Positions 5,855 through 8,186 of a stretch of DNA of 8,186 nt are shown here, piece by piece. Every line of letters starts with the position of its first letter. Position 1 is the stretch's first letter. The translations under genes were made by a program, and so were the position numbers. The notes beneath the pieces were generated by a model that was not told the DNA's origin, did no database searches, and saw only the letters and a program-made list of their open reading frames with translations. The stretch comes from Paracoccaceae bacterium (GTDB lineage: Bacteria; Pseudomonadota; Alphaproteobacteria; Rhodobacterales; Rhodobacteraceae): the NCBI GenBank assembly GCA_003565055.1, contig PXDM01000049.1, forward strand, positions 1 through 8,186, in the 5' to 3' direction.

Positions 5855-6316
5855 TCAGAGGTCGTGTTTTGGGGCCTTGCCGGAGACCGCGCGATAGGGC
5901 CGCGTCGCGTCGCGCAAGCTCACCGACAGGCACTCGACCTGCAGCCGGATCTCGCCATCGCCTGCAAGGATCAGCGACAGCGCTCCGGCACCGTCTTCGC
6001 CCGGTGCGAATTCAAGCGCGAGGAGCGAGAAGACCAGATCGGGGTCATCGCGCGCCACGCCCTGCGAAGCAACAGCCATCACATCGTCGATCACCAGAAG
6101 CGCCTGCACGCGCTCCGCCGCCTCTTGCTGCGTAACTTCCCAGCGAAAGCGGTTGATGAGCAGCGCGAAGCGGCGGCGCTTGGCATCCCAGCGCATCTCA
6201 GTGGCCGGAAACACCGCGTCCTGCACCAGCGCCGAGAGGATTTTCAGATCCTCGGCGTCCAGTGCGCTCAGACGCAGCGGGCGCTCATCGCCATCCTCAA
6301 ACCGTGCGTCGCTCAT
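5855..6316 (-). CDS. DUF2948 family protein
   Basis: The product is a 153-residue soluble protein with no signal peptide or membrane segment. It fits the DUF2948 family typical of Rhodobacterales, recognisable by an N-terminal LSALDAEDLKILSALVQDAV segment, a central RRRFALLINRFRWE and a C-terminal block with LILAGDGEIRLQVECL, LRDATRPYRA and GKAPKH. The function is unknown. The ATG at 6314-6316 overlaps the murA stop as ATGA and is preceded by AAGG, which suggests translational coupling to murA. An upstream in-frame ATG 11 codons earlier would lie inside murA and is less likely. Tight linkage to murA points to a cell-wall-related or growth-linked role, but that is only guilt by association. 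Confidence 0.88.
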   Translation of the reverse strand: MSDARFEDGDERPLRLSALDAEDLKILSALVQDAVFPATEMRWDAKRRRFALLINRFRWEVTQQEAAERVQALLVIDDVMAVASQGVARDDPDLVFSLLALEFAPGEDGAGALSLILAGDGEIRLQVECLSVSLRDATRPYRAVSGKAPKHDL

Positions 6317-7581
6317 GCTGCCTTGATCCGTTCGATCTTCGCCCCGCATGCCCCGAGTTTGCGCACGACATGCTCATAGCCGCGATCCAGATGGTAGACG
6401 CGGCTGACCATTGTGTCACCTTCGGCCGCAAGACCCGCAAGGATCAGCGACACGGAAGCGCGCAGATCCGTGGCCATCACTGGCGCGCCGCGCAGCTTCT
6501 CGACCCCCGTGACACGCGCCGTGCCGCCCTGCACTTCGATCCGCGCGCCCATGCGCATGAGTTCCGGCGCGTGCATGAAGCGATTCTCGAAGATATGTTC
6601 CTCCAGCACCGAACAGCCCTCGGCCGTGCACATTGCGGCCATGAATTGCGCTTGCAGGTCCGTGGGGAAGCCCGGAAACGGCTCGGTCGCGACATTGACG
6701 GCGCGCAGACGATCCACCTTGCGGGTGACGCGCAGACCCTGCGTGGTTTCTTCGACCTCGACCCCGGCCTCTTGCAGCTTGTCGACGAAAGCCTGCACCA
6801 GATCGAGCCTGCCGCCCAGACATTCGACCGATCCGCCTGCAATCGCCGGGGCGAGCATATAGGTGCCCAGTTCGATCCGGTCCGTGACGACAGGATGCGT
6901 TGCCCCGCCAAGGCTCGCGACGCCCTCGATCGTGATCGTGGAGGTGCCCTCGCCGTCGATCTGCGCGCCCATGCGTCGCAAGCATTGCGCCAGATCGACG
7001 ATTTCCGGCTCGCGGGCGGCGTTTTCCAGAACGGTCGTGCCCTTGGCAAGCGTCGCGGCCATCAGCGCATTCTCGGTCGCGCCGACAGAGACCACCGGGA
7101 AGCTGAACCGCGCGCCTTTCAGCCCGCCGGGGGCTTTGGCGTGCACGTAGCCGTCGCGCAGGTCAAGCTCCGCGCCCATCGCCTCAAGTGCGCGCAGATG
7201 CAGGTCCACAGGCCGCGCGCCAATCGCACAGCCGCCGGGCAGCGACACAACCGCATGGCCGTCGCGCGCCAGCATCGGCCCGAGCACGAGGATCGAGGCG
7301 CGCATCTTGCGCACGATCTCGTAATCGGCGCGGTGCGAGGTCAGATCATGGCTCGACAGCGCGAGCACCTGCCCCTGTTGCAGACTCGCGACCTCGGCCC
7401 CGAGCGAGCCGAGCAGTTCCGACATGGTGCGAATATCCGACAGGCGCGGCGCATTGGTGAGCGTCAGCGGCTGGTCGGTCAGCAATGTCGCCGGCATCAG
7501 GGTCAGGCAGGCGTTTTTCGCCCCGGCAATCGGGATCTGCCCGTTGAGCGGGCCGTTTCCTGTGACAACAATCGAATCCAT
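6313..7581 (-). CDS. murA: UDP-N-acetylglucosamine 1-carboxyvinyltransferase
   Basis: The product is a full-length 422-residue MurA. It transfers the enolpyruvyl group of phosphoenolpyruvate to UDP-GlcNAc, the first committed step of peptidoglycan synthesis in the cytosol. Conserved residues are Lys22-Asn23 (AGAKNAC), Arg94 (RKMRAS), the catalytic Cys118 in LPGGCAIGARPVD with Arg123, Asp308 in PFPGFPTDLQAQ, and Arg400 in HLDRGYE; these match E. coli Lys22, Arg91, Cys115, Arg120, Asp305 and Arg397. Because the catalytic residue is Cys and not Asp, the enzyme should be of the fosfomycin-sensitive type. The ATG at 7579-7581 follows an AGAGGGTG Shine-Dalgarno 14 nt after the stop of a small basic gene, and the 3' end overlaps DUF2948 by 4 nt, so these three probably form one operon. 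Confidence 0.97.
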   Translation of the reverse strand: MDSIVVTGNGPLNGQIPIAGAKNACLTLMPATLLTDQPLTLTNAPRLSDIRTMSELLGSLGAEVASLQQGQVLALSSHDLTSHRADYEIVRKMRASILVLGPMLARDGHAVVSLPGGCAIGARPVDLHLRALEAMGAELDLRDGYVHAKAPGGLKGARFSFPVVSVGATENALMAATLAKGTTVLENAAREPEIVDLAQCLRRMGAQIDGEGTSTITIEGVASLGGATHPVVTDRIELGTYMLAPAIAGGSVECLGGRLDLVQAFVDKLQEAGVEVEETTQGLRVTRKVDRLRAVNVATEPFPGFPTDLQAQFMAAMCTAEGCSVLEEHIFENRFMHAPELMRMGARIEVQGGTARVTGVEKLRGAPVMATDLRASVSLILAGLAAEGDTMVSRVYHLDRGYEHVVRKLGACGAKIERIKAA

Positions 7582-7595
7582 CTGCTCACCCTCTG

Positions 7596-7757
7596 CTACG
7601 CTTTATCTTCTGTTGGGGCGTCATGCCCATCCTTGCGCTTGCGCGCCTGTGCCTTGCGCTTGGCGATATTCGCTTTCAACGCCGCTTTCAGCCGATCCGC
7701 TCTGGCCTCGGCTGCGGGCGTTTTCTGGCGGGTCTGATCGGCTTTCGTCTCGCGCAT
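7596..7757 (-). CDS. Small lysine/arginine-rich protein upstream of murA (53 aa)
   Basis: The product is a 53-residue, highly basic hydrophilic protein with a predicted helical Ala/Lys/Arg core (AEARADRLKAALKANIAKRKAQARKRK, broken here at residues 16-42) and an acidic tail. It has no signal peptide, cysteine or membrane segment. I do not recognise a named family; such a composition fits a nucleic-acid- or ribosome-associated peptide, but nothing proves that. The ATG at 7755-7757 is supported by an AGGAG Shine-Dalgarno at 5-nt spacing. The reading frame stays open further upstream through the tRNA gene, but that extension is the familiar spurious antisense-tRNA translation and is not coding. 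It ends 14 nt before murA and is likely co-transcribed with it. Confidence 0.7.
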   Translation of the reverse strand: MRETKADQTRQKTPAAEARADRLKAALKANIAKRKAQARKRKDGHDAPTEDKA

Positions 7758-7778
7758 GCCTTCTCCTATCCGAAGAAA

Positions 7779-7807
7779 GAAAAAGCGTCCAGATAAGGGT
7801 TGCGCAA
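7779..7807 (-). promoter_or_regulatory. Candidate promoter of the small basic gene/murA operon
   Basis: TTGCGC (7807-7802) lies 17 nt from TTTTTC (7784-7779) on the minus strand. The -35 match is moderate and the -10 match weak. Its -35 shares the palindrome TTGCGCAA with the divergent tRNA promoter. Confidence 0.2.
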
Positions 7808-7828
7808 GCCTGCATTTCCGACTACCTA
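7800..7828 (+). promoter_or_regulatory. Candidate tRNA-Thr promoter
   Basis: TTGCGC (7800-7805) and TACCTA (7823-7828) are separated by exactly 17 nt, and the tRNA starts 12 nt after the -10 candidate. TTG at -35 and TA at the start of the -10 fit a sigma-70-type promoter of alphaproteobacteria, but the -10 match to TATAAT is poor. Confidence 0.35.
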
Positions 7829-7840
7829 GCCGCCCAACGT

Positions 7841-7915
7841 GCTGCGGTAGCTCAGTGGCAGAGCACTCCCTTGGTAAGGGAGAGGTCGAGAGTTCAATCC
7901 TCTCTCGCAGCACCA
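7841..7915 (+). tRNA. tRNA-Thr (anticodon GGT)
   Basis: A complete 75-nt cloverleaf is visible. The acceptor stem is GCTGCGG (7841-7847) with TCGCAGC (7905-7911), closing with one G-T pair. The D arm is GCTC-loop-GAGC. The anticodon arm is CTCCC (7866-7870), loop TTGGTAA and GGGAG (7878-7882), with anticodon GGT at 7873-7875. The T arm is GAGAG, TTCAATC, CTCTC. The discriminator is part of an encoded ACCA end (7912-7915). GGT reads ACC and ACT threonine codons. Confidence 0.97.
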
Positions 7916-8013
7916 TTTCCTGAGATTTTCGTGTTACACTTCCCCTGCCCGCTGTTCAACCGATGGGCGCTTCATGCGTCTTGTCCCGGTATCCATTGCG
8001 AGAGGAGGCGAAT

Positions 8014-8186
8014 ATGCCCGATCCGGAACATAACGGCCGCGACAATGACGCGACTGACGCAACTCAGGCGGAACTGACACGCAAGGCGAAGGCGCTGAAA
8101 GAGGCCGGAGACACGGGCAATCGTCCGATGGTGGAACGCGGCGGGCCGCTTCATCCCGAAGACCCGGATGCGAGCGAAGGCAAAGG
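8014..8186 (+). CDS. Small hydrophilic protein, 3' end outside the window
   Basis: An ATG at 8014-8016 follows a strong AGAGGAGG Shine-Dalgarno (8001-8008) at 5-nt spacing and opens a frame that stays open for 57 codons to the window edge. The peptide starts MPDPEHNGRDNDATDATQ, is rich in Asp, Glu, Asn and Gly, has a short Lys/Ala helix-like stretch (ELTRKAKALKEAG) and then a turn-rich NRPMVERGGPLHPEDPD segment. It has no signal peptide or hydrophobic segment and is probably cytosolic and partly disordered. I do not recognise the family. It lies 98 nt after the tRNA; I see no convincing promoter or terminator in that gap. Confidence 0.6.
   Translation, partial: MPDPEHNGRDNDATDATQAELTRKAKALKEAGDTGNRPMVERGGPLHPEDPDASEGK

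Noticed and set aside
6262..7737. Long plus-strand open frame (491 codons) opposite murA and its neighbours
   Set aside because: It is the antisense shadow of murA, which has all family residues; the frame has Arg/His/Gln-rich composition typical of GC-rich shadows and no supporting Shine-Dalgarno or motif.
7758..7916. N-terminal extension of the small basic gene through the tRNA
   Set aside because: The extension translates the antisense strand of tRNA-Thr (ERIELSTSPLPREC-type peptide), a known annotation artefact; an ATG with a good Shine-Dalgarno exists at 7755-7757.
1..8186. CRISPR array, insertion sequence, prophage or toxin-antitoxin genes
   Set aside because: No regularly spaced repeats, transposase-like products, integrase or terminal inverted repeats were seen; a tRNA is present but no attachment-site duplication of its 3' end was noticed within the window.

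Overview
The window looks like chromosomal DNA of a GC-rich alphaproteobacterium, most likely Rhodobacterales (Roseobacter/Rhodobacter group). The main reasons are the murA-DUF2948 pair with a 4-nt stop/start overlap, a nearby hisD, and the codon and base composition. This is inference from gene content; no taxonomic marker such as rRNA is present. Almost all genes lie on the minus strand, so transcription runs from high to low coordinates. Only a tRNA and a truncated small gene at the right edge are on the plus strand.

Right edge (about 7590-8186): a plus-strand tRNA-Thr(GGT) with encoded CCA is followed by the start of a small hydrophilic acidic protein gene that runs off the window. Divergent from the tRNA is a minus-strand cluster of a 53-residue lysine/arginine-rich microprotein, murA (UDP-GlcNAc enolpyruvyl transferase, first step of peptidoglycan synthesis) and a DUF2948 protein.

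Middle (about 4710-5855): an AT-rich intergenic stretch leads into a two-gene unit for the envelope: a predicted signal-peptide/outer-membrane beta-barrel-like protein and a 63-residue exported protein. Neither is recognised. The mRNA leader of the first gene can form a strong nested hairpin whose 3' arm contains its Shine-Dalgarno sequence. The Shine-Dalgarno of the second gene is formed by the last codons of the first. hisD (histidinol dehydrogenase, last two steps of histidine synthesis) follows after an 85-nt gap that holds a perfect 9-bp dyad around a possible -10 element.

Left part (65-3299): four genes with spacings of +1 nt or overlaps form a compact metabolic operon: an L-2-haloacid dehalogenase with a complete set of catalytic residues, an alpha/beta hydrolase whose probable catalytic acid is Asn, a PLP-dependent threonine/serine dehydratase-type enzyme, and a PcaD-like 3-oxoadipate enol-lactonase or related hydrolase. 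The shared substrate is not evident.

Two copies of a 27-nt intergenic element (24/27 identical) lie just after dyads, one downstream of hisD and one at the left edge. Most genes are ordinary housekeeping or metabolic genes. The parts most worth a second look are the Shine-Dalgarno-sequestering leader with its unknown envelope gene pair, the repeated 3'-end element, and the four-gene operon.
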